Under the pieces are notes generated by a model. It did not search any database. It was not told where the DNA came from and worked only from the letters and a program-made list of their open reading frames with translations. A DNA stretch of 64,000 bases, from positions 1-64,000 of the forward strand of contig JAFXVN010000044.1 of the NCBI GenBank assembly GCA_017524545.1. The letters run 5' to 3'. Position numbers and translations under genes: made by a program. Each line of letters opens with the position of its first letter. Within the stretch, counting starts at the first letter, position 1. Below, piece after piece: positions 35,428 to 46,989 of this stretch. This DNA comes from Bacteroidaceae bacterium. Lineage in GTDB: Bacteria; Bacteroidota; Bacteroidia; Bacteroidales; Bacteroidaceae.

Positions 35428-35448
35428 GTTATGCAATCTACTCTTCGT

Positions 35449-37602
35449 TTAGTAGAAGATGTAGCGGTTGTCTGTGATGTCGGCCTTCTGGTAGAGTTCG
35501 CTGAAGTAGTTGCCGAGGTTGCGTGCCATGCTCTGCTGGAGTGTCTGCTCCTCCTGCTTCTGGTCGAACTTGAGGTCAAGTTTCTTCTGGTCGAGTACCT
35601 GATAGGCATAGATTGCAGCCTTGCCCTTGATGCCGGACTTGAAGTCGCCCTTCTTGGCCTTGCTTACGGAGCCGCTCAGAGCGGGTTCGCTGGAGCCAAC
35701 CTTCGAGATGAAGGCATTGCCAGTGAAGGTGATGTGCTTGACGGTATCGGTGACAGCACCGTCCATCTTGGCAACGTCGGCCACGCTCTTCACACCCTGC
35801 ATCTTCTCCATCAGGAGGGCAGCCTTCTTGTCCTTCGTCACTTCACCGGTCAGATAAGTGCGAATCTGCTCGTCGTCCCAAGCCAGATAACCTTTCTTGT
35901 GGACGCCTGTGAGCATGATGACAAGCAGATGGTCGTTCTCGCCGCATTCATAGAGGGGAGATACGTCGCCCACCTTTGTGTCCTCGTTGAAGAGCCAGCG
36001 CATAGCCTCGCGTGTGCTGCGCACATTGGCGATGTTGTGCTCTGTATTGCTCACGCTGTTGCGTGTCTGCACGGTGTAGCCGGCTTGTGCGGCATTGGCC
36101 TCGATGTCCTCAGCCTTGGCGTTGCCAGCGAGGAAGCTGCTGAAGTCGTTGAATGCCTTGTTGTAAGTGTCCTTGCTGAAGTCCATGGCGCGCTTGATGA
36201 CAGCCACGTCGTATTTGGTGACGATATTGCGGCGGTCTGTAATCTGGGTGATGATGACACCCTGTCCGTCGAGCACGATTTTGTTGTTGCTGCCCACAGC
36301 TGCGGTGCTGATGGTGCTGAGGAACTTGCGGTTGTTCTCGTCCATGGCCTGACCCTCATACTGGTTGCTTGTAATCCAGGTCTTGGTGGCGGGCTGGTCG
36401 TACTTCTTGGCGATGGTGTCGAAGTTAGCACCTGCTGCGAGAGCGTTCATGATGCTGTCTGCTGTCTTCTCGATGGCAGCCATGTCGTTGCCGGGAGCGG
36501 CAATCTGGCGAATCTCGATAGAGTCGGGCAGGCTGACTTTGTCAATGAGGCGCACGATGTTGATGGTGTTGTCGTGGTCATGCACGAAGGGACCTACCTG
36601 TGTGCCGACGCTCATGGAGTCGAGCTGCTCTGCGATGTCGTGTGGCAGAGTCTTTGCACTGATGGGCAGTGGGCTGTAGGTAACTTGGCTTGCTGCCTCG
36701 CGAACGGTCTTGGCGGGGTCTGCACCTTCTGCCAGAGCCTGTGCGTAGCCTTCCATTTCTTTCATAAGGTTGGCCTTGTCTGCATCGCTGGCGGTGACGT
36801 TGATGTCGATGTACTTGATGTCGCGTGTCTCCTGGTCGGTGCGGAACAGTTCCTTCATCTCCTCGTACTTGGCCTTGATTTCGCTGTCCTCAACCTTGAT
36901 GTCGTCGTCCTTCACGCTGGAGAAGGGGAGTGCTGCCATATAGATGTCAGCCTCGTTGCTGCGGCCTTCGAAGCTTGTCTGTGCTGCAACGGGGTTGCTG
37001 ACCATGAGGCTGTTGAGCAGAGTCTGGTACTTCTGGTTCAGCGTCTGCTGGCGGATGGACTTCTCGACGAACTTCCAGTAGTTGTTCATCTGGACGTACT
37101 GCTCCTTGATTTCGCTGCTAATCTCAGCATTGCTCATGACCTCGTTGTACTGGTTCAGGAACTGCTTGAGCGCGTTCACGTCGAAAGTGCCCTGCTGGGT
37201 GCGGAAAGGCGTCTGGGCGAGCATGGGGTTGCGGCCGCTGTTGATGATGTCCTGAATCTCGGCGTCGGTGACGGAGATGCCAAGTTTGTCACATTCGCGC
37301 TGCATGAGCTTCTCGTTGACGAGGGACTGCCATACCTGGTCGCGAATCATGGAGAGCTGGTCGTCGCTCAGGGTGTTGAGACCCTGGGTGAACTTCACGA
37401 CATCGGTGTATTCCTCCACCCGTGCGTTGAACTCTTGTACATTGATTTTCTCTCCACAGATTTTGCCGACGCGCTGACGGCTCTCAGTCTGTGTGTAGGA
37501 GAGAGAACGCACGAACTCCTCGGCAATGAAGGCAAACAGGGCAAGGCCTACTGTGGCGATGAGAATCTTGCCTCTGTTGCGGATTTTTTGTAATGTTGCC
37601 AT
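35449..37602 (-). CDS. PpiD-like membrane-anchored peptidyl-prolyl isomerase/chaperone
   Basis: A 717-residue periplasmic folding factor. An N-terminal transmembrane anchor (about 12-30, ILIATVGLALFAFIA) is followed by a SurA/PpiD N-terminal chaperone domain (NVQEFNARVEEYT...LVNEKLMQRECDKLGI), a middle domain and a parvulin-like region near residues 345-460, then a C-terminal domain. Length fits the Bacteroidota PpiD-like family. In many Bacteroidales this gene follows the coaX-lptC-CorC run; here it is at the end of the secA strand instead. A 720-codon antisense frame across it is a shadow. Confidence 0.88.
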   Translation of the reverse strand: MATLQKIRNRGKILIATVGLALFAFIAEEFVRSLSYTQTESRQRVGKICGEKINVQEFNARVEEYTDVVKFTQGLNTLSDDQLSMIRDQVWQSLVNEKLMQRECDKLGISVTDAEIQDIINSGRNPMLAQTPFRTQQGTFDVNALKQFLNQYNEVMSNAEISSEIKEQYVQMNNYWKFVEKSIRQQTLNQKYQTLLNSLMVSNPVAAQTSFEGRSNEADIYMAALPFSSVKDDDIKVEDSEIKAKYEEMKELFRTDQETRDIKYIDINVTASDADKANLMKEMEGYAQALAEGADPAKTVREAASQVTYSPLPISAKTLPHDIAEQLDSMSVGTQVGPFVHDHDNTINIVRLIDKVSLPDSIEIRQIAAPGNDMAAIEKTADSIMNALAAGANFDTIAKKYDQPATKTWITSNQYEGQAMDENNRKFLSTISTAAVGSNNKIVLDGQGVIITQITDRRNIVTKYDVAVIKRAMDFSKDTYNKAFNDFSSFLAGNAKAEDIEANAAQAGYTVQTRNSVSNTEHNIANVRSTREAMRWLFNEDTKVGDVSPLYECGENDHLLVIMLTGVHKKGYLAWDDEQIRTYLTGEVTKDKKAALLMEKMQGVKSVADVAKMDGAVTDTVKHITFTGNAFISKVGSSEPALSGSVSKAKKGDFKSGIKGKAAIYAYQVLDQKKLDLKFDQKQEEQTLQQSMARNLGNYFSELYQKADITDNRYIFY

Positions 37603-37645
37603 TGTTTGTTTATGTTTTGTTTTGTTATTTTTCGCTTAAAGCGCA

Positions 37646-37653
37646 CAAAGGTA
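37646..37653 (-). promoter_or_regulatory. -7 box of the PpiD gene
   Basis: CAAAGGTA on the plus strand reads TACCTTTG on the minus strand, 44 bases before the start codon. No clear -33 TTTG is visible upstream. Confidence 0.5.
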
Positions 37654-37719
37654 CGCATTTTTTTTCATATAACAGACATTTACATGAAGAAAAAGTGTGT
37701 TCATGTGCTTTTTCTGCAT

Positions 37720-38160
37720 TCAGTCCTCCAAAAGTTGTTTCAGGAAGGCGTCGAGGTCTTCCTCCAAGCCGTCGAGCAGGGTGCTGTCGAGCATCACTGT
37801 CTCTTCGCTGTCGATGATGACCAGGTCTTGCAATGTCTCATGGTCTTCGTCGATGAGGACGAAACTGAAGGGCTGCATGACGCTCATCTTCTCGATGCTC
37901 GGGCGCATACTCTCGATGCAGCTGCGCAGGATGGGCACGATGTCCTCATAGAATGCTTCGTCGGAGCTTTTTATCCATTCCTCCACGACGCAGCGGTCGA
38001 GTTCTTCGTCATCGTCGTTGTAAGAGCGTATCTCGCCCGTGTAGTTGCTCACCAGTAGGTGGATGTCTGTCATGACAGGCTCTGCCTCGGCGGGGAACTT
38101 GGCGATGACCTTGCGCAGAGTGCGCTCAATCTGCTGGATTGTCTGTTTGCTTGCTTCCAT
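37720..38160 (-). CDS. Small acidic protein downstream of secA, function unknown
   Basis: A 146-residue, very acidic, helical protein (EASKQTIQQIERTLRKVIAKF at the start; SYNDDDEELDRCVVEEW and LLDGLEEDLDAFLKQLLED later). No signal peptide, membrane segment or known motif is seen. It begins 4 bases after the secA stop codon and so is cotranscribed with it. The open frame extends further upstream into secA, but the ATG beginning MEASKQ is the sensible start. Confidence 0.75.
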   Translation of the reverse strand: MEASKQTIQQIERTLRKVIAKFPAEAEPVMTDIHLLVSNYTGEIRSYNDDDEELDRCVVEEWIKSSDEAFYEDIVPILRSCIESMRPSIEKMSVMQPFSFVLIDEDHETLQDLVIIDSEETVMLDSTLLDGLEEDLDAFLKQLLED

Positions 38161-38164
38161 AATG

Positions 38165-41632
<3,468 letters not shown>

Positions 41633-41634
41633 AT

Positions 41635-41644
41635 ATTATATAAT
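41635..41644. repeat. ATTATATAAT palindrome before secA
   Basis: A 10-base palindrome, flanked on the minus strand by ATAC before and ATATATG after, 3 bases from the secA start codon. It is a shorter relative of the leader palindromes of dnaA and susC. Confidence 0.6.
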
Positions 41645-41653
41645 GTATATGTG

Positions 41654-41786
41654 AAGCCCCCTCTGACTCCCCCTTTGGGGGAGGAAACGGAAGCTGGTTA
41701 ATTATGTTTTGTTCTCTTATTCTCTATTCTTTAGTTTACGATTCTATCTAAGGCACTCCCCCAAGGGGGGAGCGGGGAGGGGGCTT
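41654..41786. mobile_element. Palindromic-ended element, 133 bases (copy 1)
   Basis: AAGCCCCCTC (41654-41663) and GAGGGGGCTT (41777-41786) are perfect terminal inverted repeats. Each is followed inwards by an inner palindrome: CTCCCCCTTTGGGGGAG and CTCCCCC-AA-GGGGGGAG. The centre is AT-rich and codes for nothing. The right end touches the TAA stop of the phosphatase gene. The inward sequence from the right end matches copy 2 (50207) almost base for base over 38 bases. It looks like a non-autonomous, MITE-like element. Confidence 0.7.
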
Positions 41787-43381
41787 TAATAGTTAAGCGG
41801 AGCCTGCGGGCAGGCATTCGGTGCCCGTATGCGCAGGGTTTGTGCTATGGTGGGGGCCACCTGGTCGATGGTCACAGGAATGCGTACCTTCTCCGGCACG
41901 ATGCCTGCGCCCATGAAGAAGAGCGGGAAGCTCAGGTAAGACTCGCGGCAGAGCGACTGCTCGTGTGTGTCCTCGTTGTTGAGGAGCCATCCGGGAGAGA
42001 CCTGTATGAGGATGTCGCCCGAGCACTTCGGGTTGTAGGCGTTGCGGAGCTTGCTGATGCCCGGTGTCCAGGCACCCAAAGCGAGACGTTGGCTGGTATA
42101 GACATCCTTCACGCCGCTCAACTGGATGAGGAAGGCGCTGCAGCGGTCGAGCACCTCTGCCAGATTGAGGCTGCGGTTCTCGATGAGCTTGAGATTGAGG
42201 TATATCTGGTTGTCTATGGCTGTCTCCACATAGTCGCCGGGGCCATAGACTGCGATGAGGTACATGTTGAGCAGCAGCTGCGCCTTGGTGATAGAGAAGA
42301 TGCCTGTGGGGATGCGGTACTTGCTCAGGTCCATCATTTCTTCCGAGTCGAAGTAGCCTGTGCTGGTGATAATGAACAGCGCCTTGTCCGCGCCCACTTT
42401 CTGCTCCACGAAATTGAAGAGCTCCTCGAGTTGCCGGTCAAGACGGGCGTAGGTGTCCTGCATCTCCATGCCGTACTTCATGGCAGACTGGTGGTCGTAG
42501 GCACCCGCATAGTAAGTCAGCGTCAGCATGTCGGTCACGGCATCTGTACCAAGCCCTGCTTTCTCGATGGCATCCTTGGCGAAGCGGTTAACCTCATCGT
42601 TGACACATGCCGTGGCTTTGAACTCACGGAACTTGCGGTTGCTGTTGAACTTGTGGCTGAAGGGCTTGACTCTTGTCCCGCCCGATGACACGAAGTACTG
42701 GAAGCTCGCCACTTGGTCGTTGAGCGGCTCCCAATGTATGTCCTCAATGCGGCTTGCAAGCGAGGAGCGGACATCGTATTCTGTAGCCCAGTCGGGGTAG
42801 TCGTCATAGTAGCAGGATGCCGCCCAGTTGCCTGTCCAGTCGTCTAACCAAAACGCTTCGTTCCCGGCATGTCCGGCTCCGATGATGGCGGCCTCGCGTG
42901 TCGGTGCGATGGAATAGACGATGCTCTTCCCTTCGGAAGATATTTTCAGTTCGTCGCTTATGGTGGAGACGGCGAGTGCCCGGGGCGAGGACTTCTCGCT
43001 TGTGTGGATGCCGGGATAGGTGTTATCATCAACGCAGAAGACGGGCAGGAGTGTCTGCCTGTCGAGCCAATGTGTGCCGACAATGCCGTTGACGTAGGGG
43101 CTTGTGCCAGTCATCAGACAAGCCATTGCCGAAGCGCGGTCCGGCGAACTGAACGGGTATTCTGCCTGTGAATAGAAGCGTCCCTGCTCCTTGAGCCGCA
43201 GGAAACCTCCCTGGCCGTAAAGTGGGGCAAAGGCTTCCAGATAGTCGTTGCGCAACTGGTCGATGACGATGTTCACCACTAACGACGGCACCTTGGGTGC
43301 ATCCTGAGCCATTGACCATTGACCATTGACCATTGACCATTGGACAAGAACCAGAAGAGAGTATAGGAAGCGTTGGCTCAT
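41786..43381 (-). CDS. Exported alkaline-phosphatase-superfamily phosphohydrolase
   Basis: A 531-residue exported protein of the PafA/type I phosphodiesterase group. Superfamily features: VNIVIDQLRNDYLEAF with the first metal aspartate, a nucleophile region at PDRASAMACLMTGTSPYVNGIVG, WLDRQTL, and YYAGAYDHQSA with metal-binding Asp/His. The nucleophile Thr/Ser cannot be assigned with certainty. The signal peptide is odd: its second half (VQWSMVNGQWSMAQ) is encoded by five 7-base tandem repeats (43309-43343). The stop codon lies at the edge of palindromic element copy 1. Substrate unknown; likely a periplasmic phosphomonoesterase or diesterase. Confidence 0.85.
   Translation of the reverse strand: MSQRFLYSLLVLVQWSMVNGQWSMAQDAPKVPSLVVNIVIDQLRNDYLEAFAPLYGQGGFLRLKEQGRFYSQAEYPFSSPDRASAMACLMTGTSPYVNGIVGTHWLDRQTLLPVFCVDDNTYPGIHTSEKSSPRALAVSTISDELKISSEGKSIVYSIAPTREAAIIGAGHAGNEAFWLDDWTGNWAASCYYDDYPDWATEYDVRSSLASRIEDIHWEPLNDQVASFQYFVSSGGTRVKPFSHKFNSNRKFREFKATACVNDEVNRFAKDAIEKAGLGTDAVTDMLTLTYYAGAYDHQSAMKYGMEMQDTYARLDRQLEELFNFVEQKVGADKALFIITSTGYFDSEEMMDLSKYRIPTGIFSITKAQLLLNMYLIAVYGPGDYVETAIDNQIYLNLKLIENRSLNLAEVLDRCSAFLIQLSGVKDVYTSQRLALGAWTPGISKLRNAYNPKCSGDILIQVSPGWLLNNEDTHEQSLCRESYLSFPLFFMGAGIVPEKVRIPVTIDQVAPTIAQTLRIRAPNACPQAPLNY
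43309..43343 (-). repeat. Five 7-base repeats inside a signal-peptide coding region
   Basis: CCATTGA occurs four times and CCATTGG once, head to tail on the plus strand. On the minus strand it encodes QWSMVNGQWSMA. Since 7 is not a multiple of 3, gain or loss of one unit would shift the frame of the phosphatase gene. Confidence 0.85.
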
Positions 43382-43418
43382 TTAACTTTCAATTTTCAAT
43401 TTTCTTTTTTTTACCTTT

Positions 43419-44618
43419 TCACTTTTTCACCTTTACTATGTAGTAGCTTATCGGCCTTGTGAGCAAACACAGTGCCAAAGGTACGGTTATTTTCGCGAAC
43501 ACCTGCGGTATCCAGGGAGAAAATAACAAGAACAGTGCCAAAACCGCAAATTGGAAGGCATACCAGAGTGTTGTTTCGTGTTTGACAGCTGCTTTTATGA
43601 CAAGGGGGATGCCTATCAGGGCAGTAGGATTCAAGAGCCATACTTGCCAGTTGGAGTCCACGGCAGGGTGTCCCGAGAAAAGAAGCATGAAGGTGAGCAA
43701 GGAGCCTGCCGCTCCTTGCAGGAGCAGGAGCAGTACGTCCCAAAGCCAGAAGACGCGCTTTGTCCACACCTCGAGCAGCACAATGAGAAGGCAGATGGCA
43801 CCGAATGCCAGCAGTGCCTGCCAGGGAAGAAGCGGGAACTCGGGTTCGACGATTTGCGGCCTTGCCTCCAAAAGTACTGATTTGCTTTTCACGAGCGGCC
43901 GCATGTCGCCTTTTGGGGTGCGGATGAATGCTCCGTCGAAGGCTCGCATCAGATTCTCCGGCAAGAACATGGCGGCGTGTGCAGACGGGATGGTGTCCAC
44001 TTCGGCACCGAGTAGAAGGTCGTTGCCCTCCTGTGCCCAGGGATGTTCTGCTGTGTAGTGGTGCAGTGTCTCGCGGAACGTCTGGTGGGGCAGGGTGTCG
44101 GGGTATTGGATGTGGCCGATGATGGTTTGCTCCACAATGTCGCGCACCATCGTCGTGCAGTTCTTGTAGAGGAAGCTGTAGCGGTATTCGCAGTTCTCGG
44201 GGCGGCTGTTCAAGATGAGGAAGGTTAGCAGTTTCCGTGCTTCCTGTGGCGTCAGGTTCAGTTCCTGCTCGGTGATGCTCGACCCGCGCTTTTCATAGTC
44301 TATGATGAAGAATCTCCAAGGGATGGGTTGCACCATGTAGTCGGTCTCGCCGAGCACGAAATGCCATGCGAAATGTGGCTTATTCATGTCGAATACGCCA
44401 TAGTTGAAGACTACGTCTAAAGACCCTTCCGGCTGCTGGCAGCGGATAGCTGTGTGCCCATACAGCTCATAGACCTCCTGACCCGGCGAGCAGGTGATGA
44501 GCGACACTCGTATGCTATCCTCAGAGTCCATCGTGTATTGGACATTGAACATAGCGGCTTCCGCCTGCGCTTTAACGAGGAAGAAAAGGCACAAAAATAT
44601 GGTCAGTTTCTTAAACAC
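43419..44618 (-). CDS. DUF4105-family membrane protein
   Basis: A 399-residue protein with a signal peptide (MFKKLTIFLCLFFLVKAQAEA), a periplasmic DUF4105-like domain (SPGQEVYELYGHTAIR, NYGVFDMNKPHFAWHFVLGETDYM, YRYSFLYKNCTTMVRD with a conserved Cys) and about four C-terminal membrane helices (from about residue 265). The domain has a cysteine/histidine arrangement like papain-type or NlpC-type folds, but its activity is not established. It starts with GTG only 5 bases after a TACCTTTG box, so its mRNA may be leaderless. It leads the minus-strand run towards secA. Confidence 0.85.
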   Translation of the reverse strand: MFKKLTIFLCLFFLVKAQAEAAMFNVQYTMDSEDSIRVSLITCSPGQEVYELYGHTAIRCQQPEGSLDVVFNYGVFDMNKPHFAWHFVLGETDYMVQPIPWRFFIIDYEKRGSSITEQELNLTPQEARKLLTFLILNSRPENCEYRYSFLYKNCTTMVRDIVEQTIIGHIQYPDTLPHQTFRETLHHYTAEHPWAQEGNDLLLGAEVDTIPSAHAAMFLPENLMRAFDGAFIRTPKGDMRPLVKSKSVLLEARPQIVEPEFPLLPWQALLAFGAICLLIVLLEVWTKRVFWLWDVLLLLLQGAAGSLLTFMLLFSGHPAVDSNWQVWLLNPTALIGIPLVIKAAVKHETTLWYAFQFAVLALFLLFSPWIPQVFAKITVPLALCLLTRPISYYIVKVKK

Positions 44619-44623
44619 GGGCG

Positions 44624-44631
44624 CAAAGGTA
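44624..44631 (-). promoter_or_regulatory. -7 box at the start codon of the DUF4105 gene
   Basis: On the minus strand TACCTTTG is followed by CGCCC and then the GTG start. The expected -33 position falls within the 7-base repeat array 44641-44668. Confidence 0.65.
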
Positions 44632-44640
44632 CAAAATAAA

Positions 44641-44668
44641 GTTGAAAGTTGAAAGTTGAAGGTTGAAA
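44641..44668. repeat. Four GTTGAAA units between divergent genes
   Basis: GTTGAAA, GTTGAAA, GTTGAAG, GTTGAAA. The array occupies the -33 region of the DUF4105 promoter, so changes in copy number would alter promoter spacing or sequence. Confidence 0.8.
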
Positions 44669-44769
44669 GTTTTCCTTAAACGTGCAAGAATATGATAGTT
44701 TCATACATCTTTATGAAACTTTAACTTGATGAAATTGGCCATCGATTATGAATTGTGAATTAAATGTCG

Positions 44770-44777
44770 TACCTTTG
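44770..44777 (+). promoter_or_regulatory. -7 box at the start codon of coaX
   Basis: TACCTTTG is followed by CACCC and then the GTG start codon at 44783. The spacing is the same as in the divergent DUF4105 gene, pointing to leaderless transcripts in both directions. A -33 match is weak. Confidence 0.65.
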
Positions 44778-44782
44778 CACCC

Positions 44783-45520
44783 GTGAAACTGATAATAGAC
44801 ATAGGGAACACCGTTGTCAAGATGGTTGCTTTCCGGGGAGACGAACCTGTCGATGAAGTAAAGGCGGCGGGTGGCGAACTCGCTTGCCTGGATGCTTTTG
44901 TGGGTAAACACAACTTCCGATGCGGCATTGTGGGTGCTGTACGCAACCTCACCACGAGAGAGGAAGAAGCACTTGCGCGACTGCCCTTCCCCATGCTGCG
45001 TTTCTCGCCCGACACACCTGTTCCCATCACAAACCGCTACCGCTCGCCCGAGACGCTGGGTAGCGACCGCCTGGCGGCTGTCATAGGCGCCAGTTCGCTT
45101 CGTCCGGGAAAAGACCTGCTCATTATCGATGCAGGCACCTGCATCACATACGAGGTCATCGATGCGCGTGGCAACTACTGGGGCGGCAACATCGCCCCCG
45201 GTATGCAGATGCGGTTGAGAGCCTTGCATGAGTTCACTGCACGTCTGCCACTCGTGGAGGCCGAAGGTGAGGTGCCGGGCATGGGCTACGACACCGAGAC
45301 CGCCATCCGCAGCGGTGTCCTGCGCGGTATGAAGTATGAGATAGAGGGCTACATTAAGTCCATGAGGGCGAAGTTCCCGAACCTGGAGGTCTTCCTGACA
45401 GGTGGCAATCGCATCAATTTCGACACAAACATCATAAATCTGATATTCACTGACAAGTACATTGTCCCCAGAGGGCTCAACAAGATACTTGATTACAACA
45501 ACAAAAAAGGGGGCAAGTAA
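44783..45520 (+). CDS. coaX: Type III pantothenate kinase
   Basis: A 245-residue enzyme for the first step of coenzyme A synthesis (pantothenate to 4-phosphopantothenate). ASKHA-fold motifs: IIDIGNTVVK (phosphate 1), LGSDRLAAVIGA, LLIIDAGTCITYEVID (phosphate 2) with the catalytic Asp region, GGNIAPGMQMRLRAL, and FLTGGNRINF. Length is normal. It starts with GTG directly after a -7 box. It leads a run with an outer-membrane protein, lptC and a CorC-type gene, as in many Bacteroidales. Confidence 0.95.
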   Translation: MKLIIDIGNTVVKMVAFRGDEPVDEVKAAGGELACLDAFVGKHNFRCGIVGAVRNLTTREEEALARLPFPMLRFSPDTPVPITNRYRSPETLGSDRLAAVIGASSLRPGKDLLIIDAGTCITYEVIDARGNYWGGNIAPGMQMRLRALHEFTARLPLVEAEGEVPGMGYDTETAIRSGVLRGMKYEIEGYIKSMRAKFPNLEVFLTGGNRINFDTNIINLIFTDKYIVPRGLNKILDYNNKKGGK

Positions 45521-45563
45521 AAGTGAAAAGCAAGTAATTTGCTACCGCGCGAACAACAATAAA

Positions 45564-46928
45564 ATGAATATGTGTATGATATCCAACTATAATAGTAAAA
45601 AGGAAAAGGGAACCTCTTTCTTTAAGAGCGCAATAGTAACTCTGATTTTTCACTTTTCACTTTTCACTTTTCACTCCTTCGCTCAGGTCAGCAGCACACT
45701 TTCCTCGTATTCCCGTTTCGGGCTTGGATTGCTCCACGACCAGTCGCAAGGCTTCAACAAGTCTATGGGTGGCGTGGGGCTTGGCGTGCGCATTGGCAAT
45801 CGTATCAACACTATCAACCCTGCTTCCTATTCTGCCATTGACTCTTTGAGTCTCATCTTCGATGTCGGCATGAACGCCTCCTTCGGACAGATGAAGCAGG
45901 GAACGGCAAGCGTGAATGTCAGGAATGCATCGTTCGACTATGTCCATGTCGGTATGCGCCTTGCCAGAAAGCTTGGCCTCGCGGCTGGCTTCGTGCCTTA
46001 CACGAACATTGGCTATGACTACACTTCGCCCGACAAAGCTGTTGCCAACGATGCCCTCACCACACAGGCCATCACCAACAGCAACACCTACAGCGGTAGC
46101 GGCGGACTGAACAGAGCGTACGTCGGCGTGGGCTGGAAGGTCTATCGTGACCTGTCCATCGGAGCCAACGTCAGCTTCCTCTGGGGCAACTACGACCATC
46201 TCGTTGTGCCTCTGTACAAAGAGGGAGGCGTGAGCAGCGACTACTACGACGGCACACTCAAGACCTACACGGCATCGTTGAAGACCTACATGATTGACTT
46301 TGGCGCACAATACCCCGTCCGCCTCACAAAGCAGGACTGGCTGAACATCGGAGCGACTTTCGGAATTGGGCACAAGATTGCACAGGATGCCACACTCTTG
46401 CTCGTTGACACATTATTTACTGCCTCTTCGCCTTTCGACCTTCCCTATACTTTTGGCATCGGTGGCGCATGGCAGCACAAGAACACCCTTCTTGTGGCAG
46501 CAGATTTGCACCAGGAGTTTTGGAGCAATTGCCGAGTTCCTGCTGATGCGAAGGTTGGCGACGAGTTCAGATACATTCCCCAAAAGGGCTTTTACAGCAA
46601 TCGCACAAAGGTTGCTGCGGGTGTGCAGTGGACGCCAGACCCCTTCGACAAGCGCTATTGGAAGCGCATCCAGTACCGTGCAGGTGTCAACTACTCTACG
46701 CCATTCCTCAAAGTGGACGAGAACAGTGGCCCAAGAGAGATAAGCCTGACGGTTGGCGCAGGCCTGCCCATCATGAACAATATAAACAATCGTTCTGTGG
46801 TCAACTTCGGCTTGCAGTGGCTGAGGCGTTCGTCCAGCGCAGCCAACTCGATAACAGAAGACTATCTGCTCATCAACGTTGGCGTGACGTTCAACGAACG
46901 TTGGTTCCAGAAGTATAAGATTGAATAA
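45564..46928 (+). CDS. Outer-membrane beta-barrel protein (OmpP1/FadL-like)
   Basis: A 454-residue outer-membrane protein found between coaX and lptC. After the signal peptide come SSYSRFGLGLLHD, GGVGLGVRIGNRINTINPASYSAIDSLSLIFDVG (the N-P-A-S motif of FadL-type barrels) and many alternating beta strands to the end (FNERWFQKYKIE). It is likely a transport or assembly-related barrel. The signal peptide core (IFHFSLFTFHSFAQ) is encoded by four TTTTCAC repeats. The ATG at 45564 is chosen because the longer frame overlaps coaX; 45570 or 45576 are also possible. Confidence 0.8.
   Translation: MNMCMISNYNSKKEKGTSFFKSAIVTLIFHFSLFTFHSFAQVSSTLSSYSRFGLGLLHDQSQGFNKSMGGVGLGVRIGNRINTINPASYSAIDSLSLIFDVGMNASFGQMKQGTASVNVRNASFDYVHVGMRLARKLGLAAGFVPYTNIGYDYTSPDKAVANDALTTQAITNSNTYSGSGGLNRAYVGVGWKVYRDLSIGANVSFLWGNYDHLVVPLYKEGGVSSDYYDGTLKTYTASLKTYMIDFGAQYPVRLTKQDWLNIGATFGIGHKIAQDATLLLVDTLFTASSPFDLPYTFGIGGAWQHKNTLLVAADLHQEFWSNCRVPADAKVGDEFRYIPQKGFYSNRTKVAAGVQWTPDPFDKRYWKRIQYRAGVNYSTPFLKVDENSGPREISLTVGAGLPIMNNINNRSVVNFGLQWLRRSSSAANSITEDYLLINVGVTFNERWFQKYKIE
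45647..45674 (+). repeat. Four TTTTCAC units inside a signal-peptide coding region
   Basis: Four exact 7-base units encode FHFSLFTFH, the hydrophobic core of the signal peptide. A similar but shorter run (CCTTTTCA twice) lies in the signal peptide of the next gene near 47022. Confidence 0.85.
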
Positions 46929-46989
46929 AAAAGGTGAAATAGTAAAAAAGGGTGAAAAAAGCTCAAGCATATAAAAGTAAAGAAAAGAT

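Noticed and set aside
35431..37593. 720-codon plus-strand open frame opposite the PpiD gene
   Set aside because: It is an antisense shadow with low-complexity Leu/Val/Glu content and no start signals; the minus-strand protein has clear family features.
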